Shown here in pieces: positions 44,057-53,311 of a stretch of 64,000 nt of DNA. Both the position numbers and the translations under genes were made by a program. Source of the DNA: Ensifer sp. LC163 (GTDB taxonomy: Bacteria; Pseudomonadota; Alphaproteobacteria; Rhizobiales; Rhizobiaceae). Below the pieces are notes generated by a model that worked only from the letters and a program-made list of their open reading frames with translations, was not told the DNA's origin and ran no database searches. The DNA lies in the NCBI RefSeq assembly GCF_001695855.1, contig NZ_MBSS01000012.1:682001-746000 (forward strand), read 5' to 3'. The number at the start of each line of letters is the position of its first letter. Positions within the stretch are counted from its first letter, which is position 1.

Positions 44057-46017
44057 CAGAAGTCCATCGCGAATAGCCGGGCTTCAGGAGGCGTGGATGA
44101 GAGTTGGAGCCGCAATGCTTGATGCTCAAGCGTGTGTTGCGAGGGCGCCGTTGTTGTCGTGACGATGTACTGGAATGGTGGCGGACTTCCCTCTTTCTCC
44201 AAACTGAGTGCGAAATCAAAAAGGTTGGCGTAGATGCCAGCGTCGAGGTCTGCTTCGCGTGGACTGTCGTGGATAAGAAGTGACGGCATGTCGGCCTTGC
44301 CATTCACAGAAAGGATCATGGCAGCGAGATCGAAGGCTACGATCTTGAACGACTCCACAGCCGCAGTTGAGAGTCCCGCGCCGCGTTCTAGTGAAATCTC
44401 CGGATGAAGACCGTTGCCATCGAGCTTCATTTTGCCAGAACAGCCCTTAGGCATCAGTGTAGCGACGAGTTGCCGAAAAAGTGTTGCTAGATCACCTATT
44501 GCTGCCGCTGCACGCTCGCGCTCCAACGCCGTCTTTTGCCGTGCCCCTTCTAGTCTTTTGTCGATGAGGGCTAGGCGTTGAGCTATCCCAACACGCTCCT
44601 TCAACTGAAGGTCAAACCAAGTTGCCTCTCTCACCAATTCGCTCGCTCGATTGACTGCCTTATTCGTGGCCGACATTTGATGTTCGAGCTGGGCAAATGA
44701 ATTATCGATATGGGCGATCTCTCGGTCTAGTCGAGCAATCTCTTGGTCGAGTTCGTTGATTTCTCCCGGCAAAGCGCGCTGCTGGCGCTCCAGCTCAGTT
44801 ACCTGTTGCTCGGTCCGCGCAATTCGCGACCGCACCTGGTCGAGGTCGCAACGCTCCAAAGAGATGCCACATCCGTTGGCCGTCACTTCATCTATGCTGA
44901 CATGGCAAATTGCACAGCGGACAATGACGCCGGTTTCCAGCCTCGCTTGCTCGGTTCCCTGTTCAGCGCGGGCGGCAGCAATCTGACTAGGAAGGCTATG
45001 TAACAGGGCCTTTCTCTCAGCCCTCTCGTCACTGCTTTTGTTCCGTTCGGACTGTAGGATTTGGCGTTTCCCGCGCAGCCCATCGCTTGGTCTCTGACCC
45101 TTGGCATGCTCGGTACCTATGGCCTTCGCAAGCTCTTCATTCGCCTTGTCGATGAGCTCCTTGCGGACCATTTCCTCGGTCGGATCACGGCCCTTGGGGA
45201 AGGAAAGACTTTCGCAGAGCTCAGAAAACCGTTGGCTTTGAAACCAGTCGAGATGACCGAGCTTCTCACGCAGATTATCCCGCTCACGCGTGAGTACTCT
45301 GGCCTCGACAGTGGCTTGAATTTCGTCAACGGAGAGCGCTCCGATCGCAAGGCGTACCACCGTCAGCTTTGCTTCAAGAGACAGCTCCTGTGCAGGTGAT
45401 CCCGAGCCGGATCGCTTGGAGCGCCAATCAAACACATCATCCAGCCGGCACTCTTGATCGCGGGTGAGCCATGCGAGCAGCACGTCCCAAACTTGTTCTG
45501 CCTTCAAGTTGTCGGGAACCTGATCTCGGTAACGGGCGCAAAACCGATCCGAAATCATCGGGGCGATGGTCGGAGGTACGGTGCCGACCAGAAGCTCGTC
45601 AAAAGTCTCCTCAATCCGCTCCGCGCGGGAGGCACGTGACGGCAGGTTCATGCCGATAGGACGGGTCACCACCCAGCATTCACCATCTATGATTATCTCC
45701 GCCCCGACAAAACCATTGGGCAACTTTTGCTGCATGAGCGGACGCTGCTCTTCATTGGAGAGGTGCCGCTCACCCAGGCAGTATCGGATCAGGCGGCAAA
45801 ACGTCGTCTTCCCACTGCCGTGAGGTGTTGCGCCGGTCCCGTTCGTCGATAGATCTGGCGACCAGACAATATTGACGCCGCGCCGAAGCGGAATGTCGCG
45901 CAGCAAGGTTCCGGGATCCTGCCAGAGCGCTAGGCGTCGAACCCACAAGCGTGGTCCTTGCTGACCTTCCGGCAAGGTGAACTCAATTTCGGCCGGCTGA
46001 AACAGATCAGGCTGCAA
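44056..46017 (-). CDS. SMC/Rad50-like ATPase with CxxC hook
   Basis: 653 residues. N-terminal P-loop TPHGSGKTTFCRLIRYC (about residues 64-80), long heptad-rich coiled coils on either side of a central RCAICH motif (about residue 367) placed like a Rad50 zinc hook, and C-terminal SLLIHDSPREADLD (about 575) as Walker B/D-loop, where Ser replaces the usual Glu. The C-terminus resembles DUF2326-type ABC ATPases. It overlaps the methylase stop by 11 bp and the HNH start by 1 bp. It probably bridges or scans DNA for the other components. Confidence 0.75.
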   Translation of the reverse strand: MQPDLFQPAEIEFTLPEGQQGPRLWVRRLALWQDPGTLLRDIPLRRGVNIVWSPDLSTNGTGATPHGSGKTTFCRLIRYCLGERHLSNEEQRPLMQQKLPNGFVGAEIIIDGECWVVTRPIGMNLPSRASRAERIEETFDELLVGTVPPTIAPMISDRFCARYRDQVPDNLKAEQVWDVLLAWLTRDQECRLDDVFDWRSKRSGSGSPAQELSLEAKLTVVRLAIGALSVDEIQATVEARVLTRERDNLREKLGHLDWFQSQRFSELCESLSFPKGRDPTEEMVRKELIDKANEELAKAIGTEHAKGQRPSDGLRGKRQILQSERNKSSDERAERKALLHSLPSQIAAARAEQGTEQARLETGVIVRCAICHVSIDEVTANGCGISLERCDLDQVRSRIARTEQQVTELERQQRALPGEINELDQEIARLDREIAHIDNSFAQLEHQMSATNKAVNRASELVREATWFDLQLKERVGIAQRLALIDKRLEGARQKTALERERAAAAIGDLATLFRQLVATLMPKGCSGKMKLDGNGLHPEISLERGAGLSTAAVESFKIVAFDLAAMILSVNGKADMPSLLIHDSPREADLDAGIYANLFDFALSLEKEGSPPPFQYIVTTTTAPSQHTLEHQALRLQLSSTPPEARLFAMDF

Positions 46018-49000
46018 GACGGCCCTCCCGGATGAATGGCAGGATGACGGCAGGAACCTGCGCTAACTCTTGATCGAGATTAATGCCTTCGAGCCGTGAC
46101 CAGGCGAAAAGTGCGCGACCGATAGCGGGATCATTCGGATTCAGGGTTGAGCGGTCGAGCCTCTTGCCTGCGCCCCAGCGGGTGCCGTCGGTCGAAACAT
46201 CCAGCACGGCTGATGAAACGAGGTCGCCGAATGCCGCGCCCCATGCAGCATTTGTTGGCGGAACGAGCTGGGTCACTCTAGTCGGGTGTGCCATGAGACG
46301 TTGCCACTCACGACCATCTGCTTCCGAAAGGAACCCATCAAGCAGCCCAGGCTGCAGACAGGCTAGAGCCGCTAGCCGTACGCGGCGAGCGTCAGAAGGC
46401 TCAGGCAGGATACCCACCAGGGCGCGAAGCTGGGCGCGCGCCCTGTCACGTTCATTGATACCCTGCGGCCAAGCCCAAACTGCATTCGAGAACTGTTTTA
46501 GCTGTGGAAGCTGAATCGGCTGCACAGCGGCAGATGTAGCATCGGCCATACCGAGAACGTCAAACGTCCCCTCATGCTCCATCCGGTCCCAAGCTTCGAG
46601 GACGAGGCGGCGGGTGCGGTATTCGCCGTGTTGGCGGATTTCCTTTTCCTTCAGAACGCGAAAAGTTTCCGAGGGGTAGTCGGGGCCCTTTACGTCGGCG
46701 GGATCCAGGATGTAGCGCAGTTCGTCGCGAGTCAGGCCGTAAGCGCGGGCGAAGAAGGCGTCGAGCTCGGCGCGGAGGAGCGCGCGGCGATCCTCGTTCC
46801 AAGCGAAGGGCGGACCGTCATAGCCCAGATCGCGGGCGAAGGGGGTGAGGCCGTGCGAGGTGTAGGTGAGTTCCAGCGCTCTAGGTGCAACAAACGCCAG
46901 ACGATGCGCCGTGTAGAAGCTCGGTGGCAGAACTGGAAGTTGGAATAGGAACTGGAACGTAAGATTCGTGCCGCCCAATTTTTGTCTTGCAATAAAATCA
47001 AGAACTATAGCTGAGAGATTTGCTACGAAGCCAGCAACTAATTCGGGCTCTTGCTGTGGCAACATAAGTGGAAGCGAGTCCCCCGCTGCGCCGCGTGGTA
47101 TTAAGCTTGAAATCAGTGTTCGCTCATCTGTGGCACGCGCAATCTTCCGCCAGCCGATTAACCAATTCTTCTCCCATCCCTTGTTGGCAAGCCTACGCAC
47201 TACTTCGGCCTCTGGGACCCAATATCGGGGAAGGGGTTCGTAGGATGGAGTCGATTTCTGCTCTTTCGACAGGTCTACCGTACTGGCGCCGTCCAATTCG
47301 TACGTTGACCATCGATGGTCATACTGGTGGATCATCTTTGCTTCGTAAAGAGGAACGTAGACCGGGTATTTACTTGATTTAACAGTGGATGCGCCACTGT
47401 CGTCTCCAGTGATGCTAGAGAACGACAATGTGGATTCACCTTCATGCTTGTCCGCGATCCACTTCGCCATATCAAGCTCAAAGCCGTCGTCATTTAATTC
47501 TTTTGCTGTTCGGAACCACTCTGAATCTTCCGCCATGTGCCAAATTCGCGTATAGAATTTGGCATTCCAAGTGTTTCCATCTACGCCTTCACCTTCGTTT
47601 AGTAAAACAGGTGCTTGCTGGTATAGTTTTGCCGTAAGTTCAGCGTCCCTTTGCGACCGAAAAACCGGGGCATTTCGGGTGTTTGGATTAATGGTCTCAA
47701 TCTGCCTCGTCGACAATGTAAAGCTGCGTTCAGAGTCATAGAGCCCTGCAGGAGACCGAAGAAAGAAGGCAAAACGTGCCTGTTTAACGTCACGGCCAAG
47801 TGTCAAAAGGCTGAATTTGAAGCTCCTGTGTACCGCTGGAAAGATTGGGACGGAGTTTTCAAAGTCAATAATATCGGAAAGACGTCGTTCAGCTACTATA
47901 TTAGCGAAAAATGGAGCTGTAGTAACATCGGTAGCGATGCCAGTGGGAACGATCACTCCTGCACGGCCCTTGGGACCGGGAAGGTTTGCGAAGAGTTCTG
48001 CGAACAACTGATAAGTGTTTACATCCCCAGTACCGGTAAGTGCAAAGCGCCCACCTTCTTCGCCTGGCACCCGAACAAACTCGCTCGTCGCTTCGGCCTC
48101 GCGCTTCGCCGCCGCGAAGGCTTCGAATAGATTGCGATCCGCGCTGCCCGGCGCGGCCTTCTCTAGCGCCTTGATGAGCCGGTCGCGTGCAGCTTTGTTG
48201 GGGGCATTGGCGATCTCAGGCGAACGGGCACCAAAGAACTCCTGCTCTTGCAGCTTGATCCGCTCCCAAGGCGGGTTGCCCAGCACCACATCAAAACCAC
48301 CCCGCTGCATCACATCGGGGAATTCCAGCGGCCAGTGGAAGGCATGGGCGGCGCGGGCCGCCTTCGGCGCATCGGTCATCGCCTGCCGCATCTTGCCCTG
48401 ATTGAGGGTCATCCACAGTTCCTCGGTCGTCGGCACAGTGCGCGCCGAGGCGCCCGCCGGTGCGCCGCCGACCTTTGGCAGGAGGAAGGCCGAGACGTAG
48501 AGGTTCGCCGCCGCCTTGGCGCGGACAAAGGTCTGCTCTTTGCGCAGTTCCTTAAACCGTTCAGCCTTGGCACCGATCTGCTCCACGGTATCCTCGGGCA
48601 AATCGCGGAAGCCCGAGAAATCCAGCGCCAGCGGCTTCATCGCCGGCAGCGATGCCAGTCCCGTTCCGAAATCAAACCCACCCTGACCGGATGTCGCGGC
48701 GCGGTTGGCCTGCAGGTAGTAGCGCGCAGTATCTTTGTCGTCGCCAGTCAGCGGCTTGTACGCAGCGTCAGGGATGCCGTCCTGGAGCACCTTCAGGTCG
48801 AAGACGCCTAGCAAAGCGTCGCCACAGCGGATCTGCGCGTCGAAGAAGCCCAGCGGAAGGCCGGGGTCCACCGTTTCGATCCAGAGCGCGACCTTGGTCA
48901 GTTCCACCGCCATCGGGTTGCGATCGACCCCGTGGATGCAGCAGCGCGCCACATCACGCAGGGCATGGCGGAAATCGGCGAGCGAGGGCGTGCCCTCGGC

Positions 49001-50536
49001 CCGGATGCGGGCTAGCCGCGTAGCTATGCGGCGGGCGGCTGCCAGGAGGAAGTGGCCCGAGCCACAGGCGGGGTCGATGACCGAGAGCTTCATGAGCGCC
49101 TTGGCGGGATCCTCCGCCTCCGCCTCAGTCATGTCGAGAACCGGATCAAGCGCGGTATCGAGCAGCGCCTGAACGAGGCTGTCCGGCGTGTAGTATGAGC
49201 CGGTGGTTTTGCGTTGGTTGCCCTTCTGCTCGGCCGCCTCGGAGGCGAATACGAGCGTCTTGCCGTCATCGCCCAGTTGCGGCTGGAGCTCGAGGAGGGA
49301 TTCGTAGACCGAGCCCAATTCCTCAGTCTCCATCGCGCGCCAGTTTACGGGGACCATACCATTTTTGTCCGCCAGCCAAGAGAGACGGTAGAGCGCCTCC
49401 ATAAAGGCGCGGTTGCGCAGCCGAGCGGTTTCGAGATGAGGTAGCCGGTCTTCGGCAAACAGGCCGCCGAGAGCTGGAAGAGCGAGGGCCGGCTGGCCAC
49501 TCGTCAGGGCGCGGAAGACGACCTTTACGCCCTCGTAGCGGTCATGGTGTTTGTCCCAGGTAGCAGCGCGATAGCATTGCTTGCGCAGCGACTGCAGCGA
49601 ATAGCCATCGGCGTAAAGACTGCGGGCCTCGGGCTTTGCCTTGTCCGGGTGGAGCAGGTTGCGATCTTCGGCCACCATGAGGAAGATCAGGCGGTAGACG
49701 AGGCGCAGGAGTTCGTTGAACCATTCGGTGAGGTTCACTTCTCCGGAGTGCAGTTTGGCCGCAAGATCGGGATTGGCCTCGAGGAAGCCGGAGCCCAGAA
49801 GCTTCAGGGCGAGTTGGACTTGATCTGCCAAGCGATCACGCGCGGCCTCCCCTTCCTTCGAACCCGCGTCGCGCCAGCGTTCCAGAGCGCAATCCGTTGC
49901 GGGGGCGTCTGCCGCGCCAAAGCGTGAGCGGTGGATCAGAAGCCAAAGTGCGGCGAACGAAGCTATGTCTTCGTTCGTAAACATCTGGGCGAGATCTGCT
50001 TCGATGTAAGCCGGCCTTGTCAGCGAGGCATTGTCGCGCATCAGGCGCAACTGCGTGCCGTTGGTCACGATGCCCCAGAGGGCATCGTCCCTGTCGTTCA
50101 GATAATCCTGAAGGGCAAAGGCCGGCGAGCGAGACCGATCCGTCGAGAGCGTCGGGCTGCGGCGATCAAGTTGCTCATGAGGCGGGACAACCACGATGGG
50201 CACTCGGCCAGATGCCATCAGAGCGATAGGTGCCGGCACGGCAGTAAGGTCGGTGTAGTCAAAGGTCTCCTTGAAGAAACCGGAGATGAAGCGAACAGTC
50301 GCGGCTGGCGACGGATGCTCGATTTTGATGAAGGCGTCGAAATGCGATTGCCCGACACGAAAGGCCGTCGCGATTTCCTCGCGGATCTGGAGCCCCTTGC
50401 GAACCGAATAGTCCTCGGGAGACTGCTCCGGAGCCTGGCGCTGATCGATTTTGGCAATCATCGCCGGAGCGATCAAATTGCCTTCCAGGCTCAGCGATGG
50501 CCATGCCGACATATCGATGATGGTTTTGCGCGACAT
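46007..50536 (-). CDS. Eco57I-type adenine-specific DNA methylase (DrmMI/PglX-like)
   Basis: 1509 residues. The AdoMet motif I VIDPACGSGHFLLAAARRI is near residue 488 and the N6-adenine catalytic motif IV LGNPPWERIKL near residue 752. A large N-terminal region (residues 1-450) and a C-terminal target-recognition-like half follow the plan of Eco57I-class type IIG enzymes and of DISARM DrmMI or BREX PglX. I could not identify a nuclease motif in the N-terminus. It starts 2 bp after the SNF2 helicase stop. Likely marks self DNA or licenses the system. Confidence 0.85.
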   Translation of the reverse strand: MSRKTIIDMSAWPSLSLEGNLIAPAMIAKIDQRQAPEQSPEDYSVRKGLQIREEIATAFRVGQSHFDAFIKIEHPSPAATVRFISGFFKETFDYTDLTAVPAPIALMASGRVPIVVVPPHEQLDRRSPTLSTDRSRSPAFALQDYLNDRDDALWGIVTNGTQLRLMRDNASLTRPAYIEADLAQMFTNEDIASFAALWLLIHRSRFGAADAPATDCALERWRDAGSKEGEAARDRLADQVQLALKLLGSGFLEANPDLAAKLHSGEVNLTEWFNELLRLVYRLIFLMVAEDRNLLHPDKAKPEARSLYADGYSLQSLRKQCYRAATWDKHHDRYEGVKVVFRALTSGQPALALPALGGLFAEDRLPHLETARLRNRAFMEALYRLSWLADKNGMVPVNWRAMETEELGSVYESLLELQPQLGDDGKTLVFASEAAEQKGNQRKTTGSYYTPDSLVQALLDTALDPVLDMTEAEAEDPAKALMKLSVIDPACGSGHFLLAAARRIATRLARIRAEGTPSLADFRHALRDVARCCIHGVDRNPMAVELTKVALWIETVDPGLPLGFFDAQIRCGDALLGVFDLKVLQDGIPDAAYKPLTGDDKDTARYYLQANRAATSGQGGFDFGTGLASLPAMKPLALDFSGFRDLPEDTVEQIGAKAERFKELRKEQTFVRAKAAANLYVSAFLLPKVGGAPAGASARTVPTTEELWMTLNQGKMRQAMTDAPKAARAAHAFHWPLEFPDVMQRGGFDVVLGNPPWERIKLQEQEFFGARSPEIANAPNKAARDRLIKALEKAAPGSADRNLFEAFAAAKREAEATSEFVRVPGEEGGRFALTGTGDVNTYQLFAELFANLPGPKGRAGVIVPTGIATDVTTAPFFANIVAERRLSDIIDFENSVPIFPAVHRSFKFSLLTLGRDVKQARFAFFLRSPAGLYDSERSFTLSTRQIETINPNTRNAPVFRSQRDAELTAKLYQQAPVLLNEGEGVDGNTWNAKFYTRIWHMAEDSEWFRTAKELNDDGFELDMAKWIADKHEGESTLSFSSITGDDSGASTVKSSKYPVYVPLYEAKMIHQYDHRWSTYELDGASTVDLSKEQKSTPSYEPLPRYWVPEAEVVRRLANKGWEKNWLIGWRKIARATDERTLISSLIPRGAAGDSLPLMLPQQEPELVAGFVANLSAIVLDFIARQKLGGTNLTFQFLFQLPVLPPSFYTAHRLAFVAPRALELTYTSHGLTPFARDLGYDGPPFAWNEDRRALLRAELDAFFARAYGLTRDELRYILDPADVKGPDYPSETFRVLKEKEIRQHGEYRTRRLVLEAWDRMEHEGTFDVLGMADATSAAVQPIQLPQLKQFSNAVWAWPQGINERDRARAQLRALVGILPEPSDARRVRLAALACLQPGLLDGFLSEADGREWQRLMAHPTRVTQLVPPTNAAWGAAFGDLVSSAVLDVSTDGTRWGAGKRLDRSTLNPNDPAIGRALFAWSRLEGINLDQELAQVPAVILPFIREGRLAA

Positions 50537-50538
50537 GA

Positions 50539-53310
50539 TTACACCTCCCCCGGAACAAGCACGAAGAGGCCAATGACATCAGGGGAAATGATCGGCTCAA
50601 CACTGACTCGAGACGCCGAACCAGCGGCGGCACGAAGACGCGCGTGATCTTCAACCAGCTCTGCGGCGCGCTTTCGCACAAATTCGGCAATTGGACCGGT
50701 CAACAGCTCTGGGAGGGCGGTGCGTGCCGCGTTGATCATGCGATCACGGGCTACAGGCGCGAGGTCGGCGGTCGCGGGTGAGGCAAGAAGCTCACGCGCC
50801 TTGCTGCCAGAAGCGATCACAGAGTAGCTATCGAATGCAACAAGCGCGGCCTCCTCCGCTAGCAGCAGGCGCTCGCGCCTTGCATGAACCGTGAGCTTGT
50901 AGCGAATGCGCAGGAGCGCGATGCGCGTCATCTGCGAGACGGCGGCACTTGGCCAAGCGCCGACACGACCGATGCCCAAGTCAGGAAGCGCTTCAATGTC
51001 AAGCGAGGCCTCCAGGAGACTCTCCGCCAGTGACGACGTCAGCGGGTGTGTTCTTGTCAGAAAGGAAGTCCCCGAAGGCGCCGGCTCCTGCGTTGCCAGT
51101 TTGAGAGATCCCTTGAGACCGTGCTGCTCCAGCTTCTCTTTGAGACTTGGTTGAAGAGCATGCACGTGTGCGAGATGCAGAGATTTTTTCTGTTCAAGCG
51201 GAACCCCGAACCGTGACATGGCCCGTTCAATGAATTCCAGCGTTTCCGCAGGTGATCCAAGCAGAGATTTCACCTTCTCCCATTCTGGGGCCACCTCATT
51301 CGGCTTCATCGCGTTCTGTGCAAATCGAGCACGCGACCGCTTTTCGTTGTCGCTGGCATCGCGCCAACGGGATTCCATCACCTGCATGCCATTACTTAGT
51401 TGCAGGTCGAGGGTTAGCTGCTGCTGGCTTCCACCGCCACGGCGAAGCATCATCGCAGCCATCAGTGCATCGGTAACCGGCCCACGCTCATCCGGAAGAG
51501 GAACGGTTACGCCAGTCGCCTCGCGGATTTCCGCGGCCTTGCGAAGAATTACTTCGAGCACGGCGCCATCGATCGCGCTATCAGGGGAGAACATCATGAT
51601 GGAGCGCACAAGCTCGGCGGGTTGTCCGAAGCGATCCACTCGGCCTTCGCGCTGTTGATGGCGTGTAGGATTCCAGGACAAATCGTAGTGGATCACGCTG
51701 TCAAACAACTGTTGAAGGTTGATACCCTCCGAAAGGCAGTCTGTCGCGACGAGAATGCGCTGGTCATTGGCGTCACCATCTCCGGCCGCCATTTCGGCAA
51801 CGCGATCGCGGCGTTCGTCCGGTGTCAGTTCCCCCGTGACCGCTTGCACGTTCAGTTTAGGGAATGCCTTTCGAAGCCCTTCCTTCACATGTTCCGCCGT
51901 CGCGAGGTAACGGCAAAACACGACAGGGTTCGCTCCTTCCTTGATCAAAGGTTTGAGGGCCTTGACAAGGGCGTTCAGCTTGGGGTCATCCGCTGACAGA
52001 AGCACGCTGGCCCTATCGAGCAGACCTTGGAGGGTGGGGTCGGTGGAGAACACCGTGTTCGGCTCAATATCGACGGCGTCTTCATCGTCCCCATCCTCGT
52101 CATAAATCTGCGGCTCCAGACGGTCGTCTTCGTTTGACGCTCTATTCCGCAACGCGCTCAGTGCCGCGGCGGGAGACGATCCGACACAACGCATGAGTGC
52201 CAGAGTCCCCCAGAAGGCAAGACGGCGATCCTTCTGCGCGTCGCCCGCGCGAGATACCACTGAGAAGCAATAATCGAGCACTTCTTCTTGGAACCCCCGA
52301 TGTGCGTCGTTCATGCGATATGAGTATTCGGTGGTCTCGTGCTTGGGGAAGGACCGGTTTTCGTCCCATGCCCCCTCCACGAGGTCGACGCGCCGTCGCT
52401 GAACGAAATGTCTGGCAAGGCGCTCTCGGTATTTTGCGTCATCAAAGTTCACGGTACCGAACTCCCTGTCGATCAACGACAGGAGCCTCGCGAAAGCTTC
52501 TTCGTCCCCGGAATGCGGAGTTGCTGTCAGCAGGATCAGCCGGCGTTCAGGATCGCGTGAAAGCCCTTGCAGCAAGTCGAAGCGCTGCTGCCTCCCTTTA
52601 TGCGTCCCAACGCAGGCATGGGCTTCGTCCACGATGACGAAGTCCGGGCACGCCCTAGCGAAACCATCGCGACGCTTTTCAGCTTTGATATAATCGAGAC
52701 TGACAACCGTGAAAGGGTAAGCATCGAACAGGGTTTGCGCCAAAGGCAGATTTCGCTCCAGACGAGCGGCCGTCCCGGAGGTGACTGCAACGGCGTCGAT
52801 CCCGAACCTATCCTTTAGTTCGACGAGCCATTGATCCACGAGATGAGGGGGGCAAAGCACCGAAAAAGCATCGACCTCACCACGGTCCATGAGTTCACGA
52901 AGGATTAGACCAGCTTCAATTGTTTTGCCGATGCCAACGTCGTCGGCGATCAGGAGGCGTGGCACCTGAAGGCGTAGGGCCATCAGAAGCGGGACAAGTT
53001 GGTATGTGCGCGGCTCGAATGCGAGCTGAGCTGCGGACCGAAACGGTCCCGCGCCTCGGCGGAGAGTCAGCCGCAGTGCATCCGCAAGGAGGGCCGCTTT
53101 CGACTGTACTGTTTTGCGAGCATCGTCAGGCAGGTCAAAGCGGGCGGCTTCAATAGGTGCAAGCTCGAGGTCCGGTGCAAGGACGACAATGTCGTTTTCA
53201 TTGCCCGAGAGAGGACGCAGGGCGAGCAGGCCATCTCCGGGTGTCGGCAAGGTCACCCATTCGCGGCCGCGTGCTCTGACGAGATCCCCAGGTGTGAAAT
53301 TCACAGTCAT
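50539..53310 (-). CDS. SNF2-family helicase, DrmD-like
   Basis: 923 residues from MTVNFTPGDLVRARGREWVT; this ATG lies 1 bp after the upstream helicase stop, and the longer frame lies inside that gene. SF2 motifs are complete: IADDVGIGKTIEAGL (about 121-135), VIVDEAHAC (226), LLTATPHSGD, VFCRYLATAEHVKEGL, GINLQQLFDSVIHYDLSWNP and RHQQREGRVDRFGQ. The length and C-terminal extension of about 300 residues fit DrmD of class 1 DISARM. A GDDEDAVDIEPN acidic insert lies between the two RecA lobes. Confidence 0.85.
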   Translation of the reverse strand: MTVNFTPGDLVRARGREWVTLPTPGDGLLALRPLSGNENDIVVLAPDLELAPIEAARFDLPDDARKTVQSKAALLADALRLTLRRGAGPFRSAAQLAFEPRTYQLVPLLMALRLQVPRLLIADDVGIGKTIEAGLILRELMDRGEVDAFSVLCPPHLVDQWLVELKDRFGIDAVAVTSGTAARLERNLPLAQTLFDAYPFTVVSLDYIKAEKRRDGFARACPDFVIVDEAHACVGTHKGRQQRFDLLQGLSRDPERRLILLTATPHSGDEEAFARLLSLIDREFGTVNFDDAKYRERLARHFVQRRRVDLVEGAWDENRSFPKHETTEYSYRMNDAHRGFQEEVLDYCFSVVSRAGDAQKDRRLAFWGTLALMRCVGSSPAAALSALRNRASNEDDRLEPQIYDEDGDDEDAVDIEPNTVFSTDPTLQGLLDRASVLLSADDPKLNALVKALKPLIKEGANPVVFCRYLATAEHVKEGLRKAFPKLNVQAVTGELTPDERRDRVAEMAAGDGDANDQRILVATDCLSEGINLQQLFDSVIHYDLSWNPTRHQQREGRVDRFGQPAELVRSIMMFSPDSAIDGAVLEVILRKAAEIREATGVTVPLPDERGPVTDALMAAMMLRRGGGSQQQLTLDLQLSNGMQVMESRWRDASDNEKRSRARFAQNAMKPNEVAPEWEKVKSLLGSPAETLEFIERAMSRFGVPLEQKKSLHLAHVHALQPSLKEKLEQHGLKGSLKLATQEPAPSGTSFLTRTHPLTSSLAESLLEASLDIEALPDLGIGRVGAWPSAAVSQMTRIALLRIRYKLTVHARRERLLLAEEAALVAFDSYSVIASGSKARELLASPATADLAPVARDRMINAARTALPELLTGPIAEFVRKRAAELVEDHARLRAAAGSASRVSVEPIISPDVIGLFVLVPGEV

Positions 53311-53311
53311 A

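Noticed and set aside
46007-50536. BREX pglX identity for the Eco57I-type methylase
   Set aside because: No PglZ, BrxC/PglY, BrxL or BrxB partners are present, so a BREX call is not supported; the helicase pair fits DISARM better.
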